The position numbers and the translations under genes are program-made. Shown here piece after piece: positions 27,506-35,892 of a stretch of DNA of 64,000 nucleotides. The stretch is from assembly GCF_934668725.1 (NCBI RefSeq), contig NZ_CAKUOF010000010.1, positions 62,001-126,000 on the forward strand, written 5' to 3'. The notes beneath the pieces are model-generated. The model was not told the DNA's origin and ran no database searches. It saw nothing but the letters and a program-made list of their open reading frames with translations. This DNA comes from an uncultured Dysgonomonas sp. Lineage in GTDB: Bacteria; Bacteroidota; Bacteroidia; Bacteroidales; Dysgonomonadaceae. Numbering within the stretch: the stretch's first letter is position 1; each line of letters begins with the position of its first letter.

Positions 27506-28959
27506 AACCGAAAACAAAGCTTCAACATGAGGTTATTGCTCATAGCCAACAATTATGCAAGATTGATAATGATATACTTTCTTGGGTAAAGAAAGATATT
27601 TTAGAGCATAAAGGATTTGCAACTAAAACAAGAGTTATCTGCATGGATTGCGGTGGTTCCTTTTCTCCTATGAATGTAAAAAGAAAATATGCTATTTGCC
27701 CTCACTGTAATACTAAAATACGTATTGAACAAACACGAAAAAGAAAAGATCACCAACATGTTTTTGTAGCTTTTAGTGAAGTTGTCGGAGAATTTCAGGT
27801 AATAAGAAATTTTGAAATCGACTCATACCATAAAGAGAACAAATCTACACGCTACTTTATTTGGGAGATTATGCAACATTGGATTCTGCCTGATGGTAAA
27901 AGAGAGGTTGTAGCACGTACACATAATATGGGCTGTTCTTCATGGTGTGGAGATATGGAAATAAGACAAAAGATAGTAGGTTCATATTACTATCAAGCTT
28001 CGAATGATATTTATCCATATAAATTTCATCCTCATTCTAAATTTAAACCCGAATATCGAAAATATGGGATAGATCATCGATTAATGGGCTTGTCATTCTT
28101 AGAAGCAATGAGAGTTATACCAAATAATCCAAAAGCTGAAACGCTAATAAAAGCAGGTCAATATAGCTTACTTGGGTACTGTTGTGATTATAGAGATAAA
28201 GTTGATCGTTACTGGCCTTCGATTAAAATATGTTTAAGAAATAGGTATAAAGTCAAAGATTCAAAAATGTGGTTTGACTATCTGGAACTACTCTCTTATT
28301 TTAAAAAAGACCTTCATAATGCACATTATGTATGTCCTAAGAATCTAAATAAAGAGCATGATAAATATATGAAGCGTAAACGTAGGATTATCGAGTTTGA
28401 GGATATGAAGCGAGATTACATACGTATACTTAAACACTATGGAGAATATAAAGAAGCAGGCTTTTCTTATCCTAAAAACCTAAAAAGAGAATATCAGATT
28501 TTAGTCGAAAGACAAAAACGAGATAAGATTGAAAAAGAAAGGAAAGATCTCGAAGAAATGGAATTAAAATATCAAAAATTTATACAACCATTCCTAGATA
28601 TACAAATAAGTGATAGCCTTATACATATAGTACCCTTGCAGAGTATCGAAGATTTTAAGATTGAAGGTGATACACTACATCATTGTGTTTATACTAACAG
28701 ATATTTTGAGAGAGAAGATTGTCTAATCTTATCAGCTCGCACTAATGAATCAATTCTTGAAACTATCGAGATCGATATTAAGAATATGAAGATAGCCCAG
28801 TGCCGTGGTGAACGAAATGGACTAAGTAAACATCACGACCGTATTTTAAAACTTATGAATAGAAACTTGGGATTGATTAAAGAACGTCTTAAACCGAAAA
28901 AGAATGGAACTAAAAAAGATGTCAACAGAATACCTCAGGCAGTCGATATTGCGGTGTGA
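27502..28959 (+). CDS. PcfJ-like protein
   Basis: A 485-residue member of the PcfJ-like family, often found beside PcfK on conjugative elements and phages; biochemical function unknown. A zinc-ribbon-like motif lies at about 48-70 (VICMDCGGSF ... YAICPHCNTKIR, four Cys). The C-terminal third holds the family block LHHCVYTNRYFEREDCLILSAR with ETIEIDI and QCRGERNG. The position in the replication block suggests a role in DNA processing. It is translated from a strong Shine-Dalgarno site. Confidence 0.8.
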   Translation: MKPKTKLQHEVIAHSQQLCKIDNDILSWVKKDILEHKGFATKTRVICMDCGGSFSPMNVKRKYAICPHCNTKIRIEQTRKRKDHQHVFVAFSEVVGEFQVIRNFEIDSYHKENKSTRYFIWEIMQHWILPDGKREVVARTHNMGCSSWCGDMEIRQKIVGSYYYQASNDIYPYKFHPHSKFKPEYRKYGIDHRLMGLSFLEAMRVIPNNPKAETLIKAGQYSLLGYCCDYRDKVDRYWPSIKICLRNRYKVKDSKMWFDYLELLSYFKKDLHNAHYVCPKNLNKEHDKYMKRKRRIIEFEDMKRDYIRILKHYGEYKEAGFSYPKNLKREYQILVERQKRDKIEKERKDLEEMELKYQKFIQPFLDIQISDSLIHIVPLQSIEDFKIEGDTLHHCVYTNRYFEREDCLILSARTNESILETIEIDIKNMKIAQCRGERNGLSKHHDRILKLMNRNLGLIKERLKPKKNGTKKDVNRIPQAVDIAV

Positions 28960-29080
28960 GCATCGCCTTGCCTTAGGCGATTATGGCTTAATGAAAACAG
29001 AGTATCGTGTTCGCGAAGCTATGAGTGAGTACCAGACTGAACTGGATAAGAGAAAACAAACAGAGTTAGATTTTAAATAA
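28904..29080 (+). CDS. Small phage protein overlapping the pcfJ-like end
   Basis: A 58-residue open frame beginning inside the 3' end of the PcfJ-like gene in another frame and continuing 121 bp past it. It has a helical, charged protein (MELKKMSTEYLRQSILRCEH...). It fills an otherwise empty gap, ends 10 bp before the next start, and has an alternative Met at 28919. The C-terminus QTELDFK loosely fits the QxxLxF clamp-binding pattern, which is speculative. Confidence 0.55.
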   Translation: MELKKMSTEYLRQSILRCEHRLALGDYGLMKTEYRVREAMSEYQTELDKRKQTELDFK

Positions 29081-29090
29081 GATTATAGAC

Positions 29091-29282
29091 ATGGCAACAA
29101 TTTTGAAAATAAATGATGGTGAAACCATTTTGGAAGTAACACCACCAAATAAAGAAGGAATATTAGAAGTGTGGGTAGGTTTGGATATGGACGAACAATC
29201 ATGGAGAAGCGTTGTGTTGGATAGAAGTGACACTGAGAGTTTGATCAAGTACCTACAAGAACATTTTGAAGAATTATCTTAA
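29091..29282 (+). CDS. Small hypothetical early phage protein
   Basis: A 63-residue acidic protein, beta-rich at the start (ILKINDGETILEVTPPN) and helical at the end (TESLIKYLQEHFEEL). I do not recognise it. It is tightly packed between neighbours, with 2 bp to the next gene. Confidence 0.7.
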   Translation: MATILKINDGETILEVTPPNKEGILEVWVGLDMDEQSWRSVVLDRSDTESLIKYLQEHFEELS

Positions 29283-29284
29283 AG

Positions 29285-30079
29285 ATGGCAAAGAAAGAAG
29301 ATATACTATCAAACTTCATTCCTATAAATCGAGAGCTATTTGAGCACTATTTGTGGTGCGAGGAGCGTGAATATTCGAGGTTCGAGGCTTGGCTTTATTT
29401 ATTAAAAGAGGCAAGATTTGAGGACACGAAAATACTTGATAAGGGTAAGCTTGTAATAGTAAAACGAGGGCAGATTTATGCTTCTATCCGTTTTCTTTCA
29501 ACAGCTTTTGGATGGTCTACTAAAAAGGTAGGCAATTATATACAGATGCTTGAAGTTGATAAAATGGTAAAGCGCGAAACAGTCAAAGAAACAGGTCAAA
29601 GCATTATAACCATCTGTAATTATGATAAATATAATGCAATTGTAAGTTCAGAGGAAACAGCAAGGAAACAGCAAGGAAACGCGGAGGAAACAAAATCTAA
29701 TATTGTTAATACTGATACTAAAGAAATACTCTCTATCGAGAGTAAAAAGAAAGCGGAAGAATTGAAGCGCATCGAACAGGAAGCAAAAGCAAAAGAGCAG
29801 ATCAAGAAACTTGACGCAGCTAGAGCTGCTACACTCAAGCGCAAAAATGAATTTTATGATTCTCTAAGACCTTATGTTCCCAGATACGGTAAAGAAATGA
29901 TCCGGGCATTTTTCGACTATTGGACGGAAATGAATAAGCAGAAGACTAAAATGAGAATTGACCAACAAAAGACATGGGATTTAGCCTTACGGCTAGGTAC
30001 ATGGGCAAACAGAGAACCGATTTATGGCAAAACAGCAAAAGAAATACTACAACCGGCAGGACCAGCTGTCGTCGACTGA
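29285..30079 (+). CDS. Winged-helix replication initiator-like protein
   Basis: A 264-residue protein. The N-terminal part (about 1-110) has the winged-helix layout typical of phage replication initiators, with FEAWLYLLKEARF, the KRGQIYASIRFLSTAFGWSTKKVGNYI recognition helices and a wing. A charged coiled-coil linker (about 150-195) follows. The C-terminal RPYVPRYGKEMIRAFFDYWTEMN and TWDLALRLGTWANRE look like the domain often found before DnaB in Bacteroidota phages. It probably binds the phage origin and loads the helicase. Its 3' end overlaps dnaB by 56 bp in another frame. Confidence 0.68.
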   Translation: MAKKEDILSNFIPINRELFEHYLWCEEREYSRFEAWLYLLKEARFEDTKILDKGKLVIVKRGQIYASIRFLSTAFGWSTKKVGNYIQMLEVDKMVKRETVKETGQSIITICNYDKYNAIVSSEETARKQQGNAEETKSNIVNTDTKEILSIESKKKAEELKRIEQEAKAKEQIKKLDAARAATLKRKNEFYDSLRPYVPRYGKEMIRAFFDYWTEMNKQKTKMRIDQQKTWDLALRLGTWANREPIYGKTAKEILQPAGPAVVD

Positions 30080-31508
30080 TCTTGGCAAGTTACAACCTCA
30101 GGCGACAGAACTGGAAGAAGCAGTATTAGGTGCATTACTTGTTGAATCAAGAGCATATTTGGAAATTGAGGATAGACTGACTCCAGATGACTTTTATTCA
30201 GAAAGAAACCAGATGATTTATAAAGCTATTGTTAGCTTATCATCAAAGAGAAATCCGGTAGATATGCTTACAGTTGTTCAAGAGTTGAAAAGATCTGGTG
30301 ACTTAGAGTCTATCGGAGGCCCATTATACATTGCAGAGCTTGCCGAGAAAGTAGCTTCTTCTGTACATATAGTTTACCACGCCCAAATTATCAGTCAGAA
30401 AGCAAAAGCTAGGAAGCTTATTCGCATAGCGACAGAAGTAGCAGAAAAAGCTTACGATGAGGCATATGATATCGACGAAATACAAGAAGAACTTGAAATG
30501 TCATTGACTGAGTTGACTTCCAATTCAAGTGATTGTCAATCGGTCTCTATGGGTGAAGCTCTGGCCGAAGCGATGGAAACAGCATCCAAGACTCAGGAAT
30601 TAAGAGAAAAAGGTATACAGGTAGCAATACCAACAGGACTAAATACGCTTAATGATATACTTGCAGGTGGATGGTCTGCCCCAGATTTAATCATTCTTGG
30701 AGCTCGTCCAAGTATGGGTAAGACACAGCATTCTCTTTCGTTTGCAAAAGCAGCAGCCGAAGCAGGAAAAGAAATTTTGTTCGTCTCAATTGAAATGAAA
30801 AGAACGCAGTTAGTAAATCGTTATTTACTCGAAGACGATCGTATTAACAGCCGTCATTTAAAAAGTGGACAGATGAGTCCGGAAGAGTGGTCGGCAATAG
30901 ATGAAAGAGCCGGACAATTGTGGAATCTGAAACTCAATATTGCCGATCATCACAATATCCGCTATATCAATAATCTTAAATCAGAAGCCCGAAGATTGAA
31001 ACGGAAAGGTAAGCTCCAGATGATGATTATCGACTATTTGGGTTTGATCCGTACAAATATGAAGTTTCAATCCCGGCAATTAGAAATTGGATATATCACC
31101 GGAGAACTCAAGAACTTGGCAAAAGAGCTTGATATTCCAATTATTTTACTTTCTCAGCTAAATAGACCAATGAAAGGAACAGCAGTAAAAGAGCCCCAAT
31201 TGGAAGATCTAAGAGAGTCTGGCGATATAGAACAAGATGCGGATATTGTTGTGTTCATCCATAAACCTGACTACTATAATCCGGATGTTCAAGACAGCAA
31301 AGGTGTACCATGGAAAAACAGAGGTAAACTGATCTTATCGAAGTATAGGGAAGGAGCCCGCAACCAACCGATCATATTCCATCACGATAACCGGTATAAG
31401 AAGATATGGGATAATGGGGTCAGTCAGCCTTCTGCCGATGAATACGTTCCTTCTCCCATTCCCCCGAATCAGGATTTTTTGAATCAATCTGAAAATACAC
31501 CTTTTTAA
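30024..31508 (+). CDS. dnaB: Replicative DNA helicase DnaB
   Basis: A hexameric 5'-3' helicase for phage replication. The 494 residues include the N-terminal domain (EEAVLGALLVESRAYLEIEDRLTPDDFYSE), then the RecA-like core with Walker A GARPSMGKT (226-234), Walker B MMIIDYLGLI, and ILLSQLNR with DLRESGDIEQDADIVVFIHK. Full length for the family. Having its own helicase and clamp suggests the phage steers host replication by recruiting polymerase. Confidence 0.95.
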   Translation: MAKQQKKYYNRQDQLSSTDLGKLQPQATELEEAVLGALLVESRAYLEIEDRLTPDDFYSERNQMIYKAIVSLSSKRNPVDMLTVVQELKRSGDLESIGGPLYIAELAEKVASSVHIVYHAQIISQKAKARKLIRIATEVAEKAYDEAYDIDEIQEELEMSLTELTSNSSDCQSVSMGEALAEAMETASKTQELREKGIQVAIPTGLNTLNDILAGGWSAPDLIILGARPSMGKTQHSLSFAKAAAEAGKEILFVSIEMKRTQLVNRYLLEDDRINSRHLKSGQMSPEEWSAIDERAGQLWNLKLNIADHHNIRYINNLKSEARRLKRKGKLQMMIIDYLGLIRTNMKFQSRQLEIGYITGELKNLAKELDIPIILLSQLNRPMKGTAVKEPQLEDLRESGDIEQDADIVVFIHKPDYYNPDVQDSKGVPWKNRGKLILSKYREGARNQPIIFHHDNRYKKIWDNGVSQPSADEYVPSPIPPNQDFLNQSENTPF

Positions 31509-31520
31509 ACAAGAGAGACG

Positions 31521-32111
31521 ATGGCAAATCAAATTATAAATAAATATATTTCCGATGCTTATAATAGACTATTAGACTTTTGTAAATATCATTGCGAGCA
31601 ACAACATTTATACGGATTAGAGTATGATTTGCTTAATTGTGTTTTAACGAATATACTTTCAAGAGCCGAAAAGCAAGAAGCTTACAGGCAGAAGTTGCTT
31701 GATATGCTTGCCATTAAAAAAGATAAGTGGACTGAATTAGATTTTTACCTATTACGCAGCATCAAATTCAATGCTCAATCCGATACGGCACCATTCAAAC
31801 GTCAATACGATTTATATAAACCCGTTGGTGCTTATGCCGACGTTGACTTTCAATTTCTAGATATTATTGACGATCGGGACGAGAATATAGAGAAGGAAAA
31901 AGATTTACAGGAGAAGGAGCGACGATTTAAAGATGCTTGTGATGTTTACGGTTTGTCGGATAAAGCTAGAGCCATATTCCGTTGGAAATTCATTGACGGG
32001 AACAGCCTTTCTAAGTATCCGTATGAGGCTGACCGAAAGAATCTATACACTATCTACAACGGTGTTTTGCAATTAGTGAAAGATAAATTAGAGGGGAGAT
32101 TGTTGTTTTGA
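31521..32111 (+). CDS. Hypothetical phage protein, possible transcription factor
   Basis: A 196-residue protein with no firm family. The C-terminal region ARAIFRWKFIDGNSLSKYPYEADRKNLYTIYNGVLQLV is reminiscent of a sigma region 4-like helix-turn-helix, and the position at the end of the early operon before the packaging genes would suit a late regulator. That assignment is tentative. A strong host-type promoter overlaps its last codons and drives the structured RNA downstream. Confidence 0.6.
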   Translation: MANQIINKYISDAYNRLLDFCKYHCEQQHLYGLEYDLLNCVLTNILSRAEKQEAYRQKLLDMLAIKKDKWTELDFYLLRSIKFNAQSDTAPFKRQYDLYKPVGAYADVDFQFLDIIDDRDENIEKEKDLQEKERRFKDACDVYGLSDKARAIFRWKFIDGNSLSKYPYEADRKNLYTIYNGVLQLVKDKLEGRLLF

Positions 32112-32133
32112 ATAAAATATTTTGTATGTTTGT
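32104..32133 (+). promoter_or_regulatory. Host-type promoter for the structured RNA
   Basis: TTG at 32104-32106, a 19-bp spacer, then TATGTTTG at 32126-32133 exactly match TTG-N19-TAnnTTTG. The expected start is at about 32138, the first bases of the RNA's closing helix. Confidence 0.72.
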
Positions 32134-32136
32134 AGT

Positions 32137-32295
32137 GACTTACATTCTAAGAGGCGGGAAACCTGCCTATTCTGTGCGGGATTTTTTATGCCCGCACATC
32201 ACTGCAATATTGCAGCTCGTAATCCTGTGTGGAGCGTTAATGCGCCCACTGCCTCTTAGGTGTAAGTCAACAGGCCATGCGAGCTGTTCTTTTTT
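32137..32295 (+). ncRNA. Multi-hairpin structured RNA, family not recognised
   Basis: A long-range helix closes the RNA: TGACTTACA (32137-32145) pairs with TGTAAGTCA (32261-32269), then CTAAGAGGC (32148-32156) with GCCTCTTAG (32251-32259), with a 2/1 internal loop. Inside are TGTGCGGG/CCCGCACA (32174-32199), CTGCA/TGCAG (32203-32216), GTGG-A-GCG/CGC-CCAC (32229-32249) and a small GCGGG/CCTGC stem (32155-32167). AACAG/CTGTT followed by six T (32269-32294) looks like an intrinsic terminator. Its own promoter fits a transcript of about 158 nt. An open frame across it (from 32108) is not credible as protein. The 9-mer TGACTTACA recurs over the next start codon. Confidence 0.72.
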
Positions 32296-32326
32296 ATCTC
32301 GCTATAACAACCTAATTTTTTCTGAA

Positions 32327-32653
32327 ATGACTTACAAGGAAAATCAAGGTTTGAATGGAAAAACTATATCTAATTCAAGCACGTCAGCTCACGAAACGAG
32401 CAATACCACAATCACTATTATCAATTCTACCTATCAAAACAAGATAGAAGCCTTTGAAAAAGCCCTCTCCCATCTGAGATACGCAATGCAAATCATAAGG
32501 ACGCAAGCACCAACCCTCAAAGAGCATAAAGAATTAACAGGCTATGCAGGTGCAATATTTGAAGCAGAAACTGATTGTTCTTCTACAATCATTGATTTGA
32601 GTACTGCTATCAGTGAATTAGTAAAAGATAATATTTCCAACTCTTATTTGTAA
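32327..32653 (+). CDS. Hypothetical phage protein downstream of the structured RNA
   Basis: A 108-residue protein I do not recognise. The N-terminus is Ser/Thr/Asn rich (about 1-33), followed by a helical region (KIEAFEKALSHLRYAMQIIRTQ). The start at 32327 is chosen because the upstream extension of the frame is the structured RNA. The start codon lies inside ATGACTTACA, which repeats the 5' arm of the RNA's closing helix, so translation may be controlled by that RNA. Confidence 0.65.
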   Translation: MTYKENQGLNGKTISNSSTSAHETSNTTITIINSTYQNKIEAFEKALSHLRYAMQIIRTQAPTLKEHKELTGYAGAIFEAETDCSSTIIDLSTAISELVKDNISNSYL

Positions 32654-32657
32654 AGTT

Positions 32658-33218
32658 ATGGAAACTAGAATATGTACAAAATGCAATATCGAAAAAGAGT
32701 TAGATTTGTTTACCTCCGATAAGCGAAGAAAACAGGGTAGAACATCTATATGCAAGGAATGTTGTAAACTTTCAAGACGTGACTATTATAAAAAATATCA
32801 TTCCGAAAACAAGGATAAGAAAATACAAATATCAAAAGAGTGGTATCTGAAAAATAGAGATCGTAAACTCATTAGAGATAAAGAATACCGACAAAGACCT
32901 GAAATCAAAGTCCGTCACAGAGAAAGACAAAATAGATATTATCACGAAAATGATTCTCGCAAAAAATATCTACAACAGTACAGCCAGAGGAATATTAGTA
33001 GAATACGCGAAGTTAAGAAACTGTCGTTTAGACGGAATATGCATAAAACTCTCACTAGAAAACAAAGTGAACGAGAATTTCTCAGTGCCCCATACGTAAA
33101 AGAGAGATTGCGATATCAATATGGGGTGCATGACTCGGTACTTTGTCTTCATCCTGCCATAATAGAGTTAAAGAGATTTGAATTAAAAGCAAAAAGATAC
33201 GTCAAACAAAATAAATAA
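32658..33218 (+). CDS. Zinc-finger phage protein
   Basis: A very basic 186-residue protein. Residues 5-36 hold CTKC ... CKECC, a treble-clef-like zinc site preceded by the ICTKCNIEKELDLFTSDKRRKQGR phrase seen in phage endonuclease VII/HNH-associated proteins. No HNH catalytic histidines are evident, so nuclease activity cannot be claimed. The central and C-terminal parts are Arg/Lys/Tyr rich and probably bind nucleic acid. Confidence 0.62.
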   Translation: METRICTKCNIEKELDLFTSDKRRKQGRTSICKECCKLSRRDYYKKYHSENKDKKIQISKEWYLKNRDRKLIRDKEYRQRPEIKVRHRERQNRYYHENDSRKKYLQQYSQRNISRIREVKKLSFRRNMHKTLTRKQSEREFLSAPYVKERLRYQYGVHDSVLCLHPAIIELKRFELKAKRYVKQNK

Positions 33219-33226
33219 TAATTATC

Positions 33227-33475
33227 ATGGAACCAGTAAATAACAAATCATTGCTCCATTTTATTTATGGACAAATGCAGAAATTAGATAGCAAAGAAAT
33301 CACTGTTGAAGATGCTAATGCTCAAGCTAATTTAGCAAAACAAGCTAATAATGCCATGGTTTATGAGTTGAAGCGGAGTGAATTACTTCTCAAACTAGAA
33401 CAGGCGAGAAAGGAGGGTGTAGATATAGGTTTAAGGGAAGTGGAAAGTAAGGTTGTTAATAGTACAACTGATTAA
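33227..33475 (+). CDS. Small helical phage protein
   Basis: An 82-residue, almost wholly helical protein (AQANLAKQANNAMVYELKRSELLLKLEQAR) that I do not recognise. It is last in the early/middle gene run and is followed by a strong terminator, after which the late genes begin. Confidence 0.7.
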   Translation: MEPVNNKSLLHFIYGQMQKLDSKEITVEDANAQANLAKQANNAMVYELKRSELLLKLEQARKEGVDIGLREVESKVVNSTTD

Positions 33476-33494
33476 GAATTTAAATAATACAACA

Positions 33495-33535
33495 AATAGG
33501 AGTTACTCAAAAAAGTAGCTCCTATTTATATTTTA
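33495..33535 (+). terminator. Terminator with late-motif tail
   Basis: AATAGGAGTTAC pairs with GTAGCTCCTATT (one G-U), followed directly by TTATATTTTA (33526-33535), a recurring motif of the late region. It separates the early operon from the terminase genes. Confidence 0.75.
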
Positions 33536-33553
33536 GGGTAAAGCAATTACTCT

Positions 33554-34054
33554 ATGGCAAAGTATAATAAGAAGATTGTTGACAAGATCTGTAGCATGAT
33601 GAGTACGGACAGTTATACGATTGCTGAGATCTGCGAAAAGGTGAAAATATCGGAACGAACCTATTATAATTGGCAGTCTAAAAATGCAGATTTTGCAGAT
33701 GCTATAAAAAAGGCCCAGGATAAGTTTGATGAACTTCTTGTTGTTGAAGCCAAGAAATCACTCGTTAAGATGATTCAAGGATATACAGTGGATGAAACAC
33801 GAACCGTTACGACTGACACAGGAAAGAAAGATGACAACGGCAAAGCTATTGTTAAAGTTAAAGAGCATGTCGTTACAAAGAAGCATTACCAACCCAACCC
33901 CACGCTTGTCATATTCACTCTTACTAACCGAGACTCGGATAACTGGAAGAATAGACAAGAAAATAAGCTATCCGGTGAAGTAGGAATAAAAAGCAGTTTG
34001 GAAGCTTTATCTAATGAAGAGCTACAAAATATAGTTGATGGCAAAACTGAGTGA
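33554..34054 (+). CDS. terS: Terminase small subunit
   Basis: Recognises phage DNA for packaging. The 166-residue protein has an N-terminal helix-turn-helix (SYTIAEICEKVKISERTYYNWQSKNADFADAIKKAQ), a central oligomerisation region and a C-terminal segment (NPTLVIFTLTNRDSDNWKNRQ) typical of small terminases. It is directly upstream of terL and overlaps it by 17 bp. Confidence 0.87.
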   Translation: MAKYNKKIVDKICSMMSTDSYTIAEICEKVKISERTYYNWQSKNADFADAIKKAQDKFDELLVVEAKKSLVKMIQGYTVDETRTVTTDTGKKDDNGKAIVKVKEHVVTKKHYQPNPTLVIFTLTNRDSDNWKNRQENKLSGEVGIKSSLEALSNEELQNIVDGKTE

Positions 34055-35510
34055 AAGAGAAATATTAATTCGCAAAGCCGAAGCAGCTATCATTCTTCGT
34101 AAGCGAGAGGCCAGAAGTGATTTCTGGTCTTATTGCTTATATATGGACCCTTCGTTTTTTGCTAAGCGGCATTTCTTAAAGAAGGTGGCCGAAGCATTTA
34201 TGCGTGTATATCTGGCTTTTTCTAATAATACAATTTATCGACTGGCGGTAAGTATGCCACCAAGGGCAGGTAAGTCTTATATATCTTCACTCTTTATATC
34301 TTGGATGTTCGGTCACTTTCCGGAAGAATCGGTTATGCGTAACTGTTGTGCCGATCCGTTATACAACAAACTTTCTTACGACACGCGCGATATTGTCCGT
34401 TCACGCAAATACAACGAAGTATTCCCGGATATTAAGCTTAAAGCAGATAAACAAAACGTCCATGGCTGGAGTATAGAGGGCGCAAGGCAAGTAAGCTATT
34501 TCGGTGCGGGTGTTGGCGGTACTGTAATCGGATTCGGGGCTTCTATGCTTGCTATGACGGACGACTTGTATAAATCGCTCGAAGATGCTTTATCGGATAA
34601 CAACAATGAGAAAGTCTGGAGCTGGTTTCAAGGTACACACGATTCAAGAACAGAGGGTAATTGTTGTACTATTGACATCGGTACACGCTGGTCTGCAAAT
34701 GACGTACTTGGGCGTCTGGAGGAATCAAGGGAAGGAAAGTATTACCATGAGATTATCCGTATATCTGCATTAGACGAAAACGATCAATCTTTCTGTGAAG
34801 ATGTGCATACTACAGAGTATTATCTTGACAAGAAAGCGGAAACCGACGAGAGTATTTGGGAAGCCGAGTACCAACAGAACCCTGTTGAACTGAAAGGCTT
34901 ATTATTTCCTAAATCTGCACTCAAACGATTTAAGAAAGCTGATATCAAGGGGCGTGTTCCTGATGGTAAAATTGGTGCAACTGACGTGGCCGATGAGGGA
35001 GACGATTATTTCAGTTCTCCTTTTGCAAAGGTATTCGGATCAGAGCTATTTATCACAGAAGCATTATTTACGAAAGATGCTGTTGAGATAACCGGTCCTC
35101 GATTGGCTCAAGCAATTATAGACTTTAAACTCGATCAGATGCGATGCGAGTCCAACAATGGAGGTAAGATATTCGCTAATGATGTGCGTAGAATCGTTAA
35201 AGAGACCGATAAATTTAATAAATGTATTATTCAGGCTCGCCCGACTACAAAGAATAAAGAAACCAGAATCCTTATGAAATCGGGTTGGATAAAATCGCAT
35301 TGTCATTTCTTGGATGAATCAGAATATGCTAAAGGTTCTGATTATTGGTGGTTCATCAAGTGGCTGACTTCATATAAAAAAGAGGGAGGCAACGCTCATG
35401 ACGATGCGCCCGATAGTATGACAATTCTTGCTGAATTCTTTGAATCAATCAAAGGAAACCTTAAAGGCGAACAACAAAGAAAAGTTGCAAGGGGTACAGG
35501 GGTGAGGTAA
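34038..35510 (+). CDS. terL: Terminase large subunit
   Basis: The packaging motor, 490 residues from the ATG at 34038; an adjacent TTG at 34035 is also in frame. The ATPase domain has the Walker A variant MPPRAGKS (73-80) and the region LAMTDD (171-176) in the Walker B position. The C-terminal RNase H-like nuclease has the first acidic motif GATDVADEGDD, a second acid after FKLDQMRCE, and the terminal DDAPDS. Followed by a short hairpin at 35510-35528 (AATTCGG/CCGAATT). Confidence 0.94.
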   Translation: MAKLSEREILIRKAEAAIILRKREARSDFWSYCLYMDPSFFAKRHFLKKVAEAFMRVYLAFSNNTIYRLAVSMPPRAGKSYISSLFISWMFGHFPEESVMRNCCADPLYNKLSYDTRDIVRSRKYNEVFPDIKLKADKQNVHGWSIEGARQVSYFGAGVGGTVIGFGASMLAMTDDLYKSLEDALSDNNNEKVWSWFQGTHDSRTEGNCCTIDIGTRWSANDVLGRLEESREGKYYHEIIRISALDENDQSFCEDVHTTEYYLDKKAETDESIWEAEYQQNPVELKGLLFPKSALKRFKKADIKGRVPDGKIGATDVADEGDDYFSSPFAKVFGSELFITEALFTKDAVEITGPRLAQAIIDFKLDQMRCESNNGGKIFANDVRRIVKETDKFNKCIIQARPTTKNKETRILMKSGWIKSHCHFLDESEYAKGSDYWWFIKWLTSYKKEGGNAHDDAPDSMTILAEFFESIKGNLKGEQQRKVARGTGVR

Positions 35511-35528
35511 ATTCGGAAAAACCGAATT

Positions 35529-35809
35529 TCATTTATATATTAGATTAAATGGGTGATTTTTTGGTTTAGATGTAGTCGGTTTGTAATGCATTTAAAGAGT
35601 TCGATTCTCTTATCATCCGCAAACCTTTTTTTGATGGAAAGGGTACGTGAAAGTAAGAGCGTTCAGGTTGCAAACTGGAAACTTTTATTTCCTCGAAGTA
35701 CAAGACGGATAGCGTACCTGCAGAAATACAGTGAGCAGCACTTTTCAACTGCAATAGTGATTTTAGTTATAGATGCCATTGCCCCGGGGATATTCTTCGG
35801 GGCTTTTTT
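35529..35809 (+). ncRNA. Structured RNA with tRNA-like domain and possible kissing loops
   Basis: No protein gene fits this stretch. A hairpin holding TTATATATTA (35533-35542) comes first. Domain 1 (35551-35618) has a 7-bp acceptor-like helix GGGTGAT/ATCATCC, a T-arm AAGAG-TTCGATT-CTCTT and a 7-bp hairpin AGATGTA/TGCATTT with a 12-nt loop, but no D-stem, so it resembles a tRNA-like domain rather than a tRNA. Domain 2 (35641-35719) is closed by GGGTACGT/GCGTACCT and holds TTCAG-(GTTGCAAA)-CTGGA. Its loop is complementary, with two G-U pairs, to TTTGTAAT (35580-35587) at the domain 1 loop. A strong terminator (GCCCCG/CGGGGC plus six T, 35781-35809) ends it. Confidence 0.5.
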
Positions 35810-35892
35810 ATTAATACAATTTTAAGCGATAATTATATACAGAAAACTATAATAAATCGGTAAAATTATATAATATGTCGAATTCGACACCT

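Noticed and set aside
32108..32326. N-terminal extension of the 181-codon frame as protein
   Set aside because: The stretch is filled by complementary arms of a structured RNA with its own promoter and terminator; the Cys/Pro/Leu-rich translation looks like chance.
35551..35618. Ordinary tRNA-Thr(UGU)
   Set aside because: The acceptor and T-arm fit, but there is no D-stem, and the anticodon stem fails with a 7-nt loop (two mismatches of five).
35641..35719. tRNA-Cys(GCA)
   Set aside because: The loop TTGCAAA resembles tRNA-Cys, but no T-arm is present and the loop between paired arms has eight bases.
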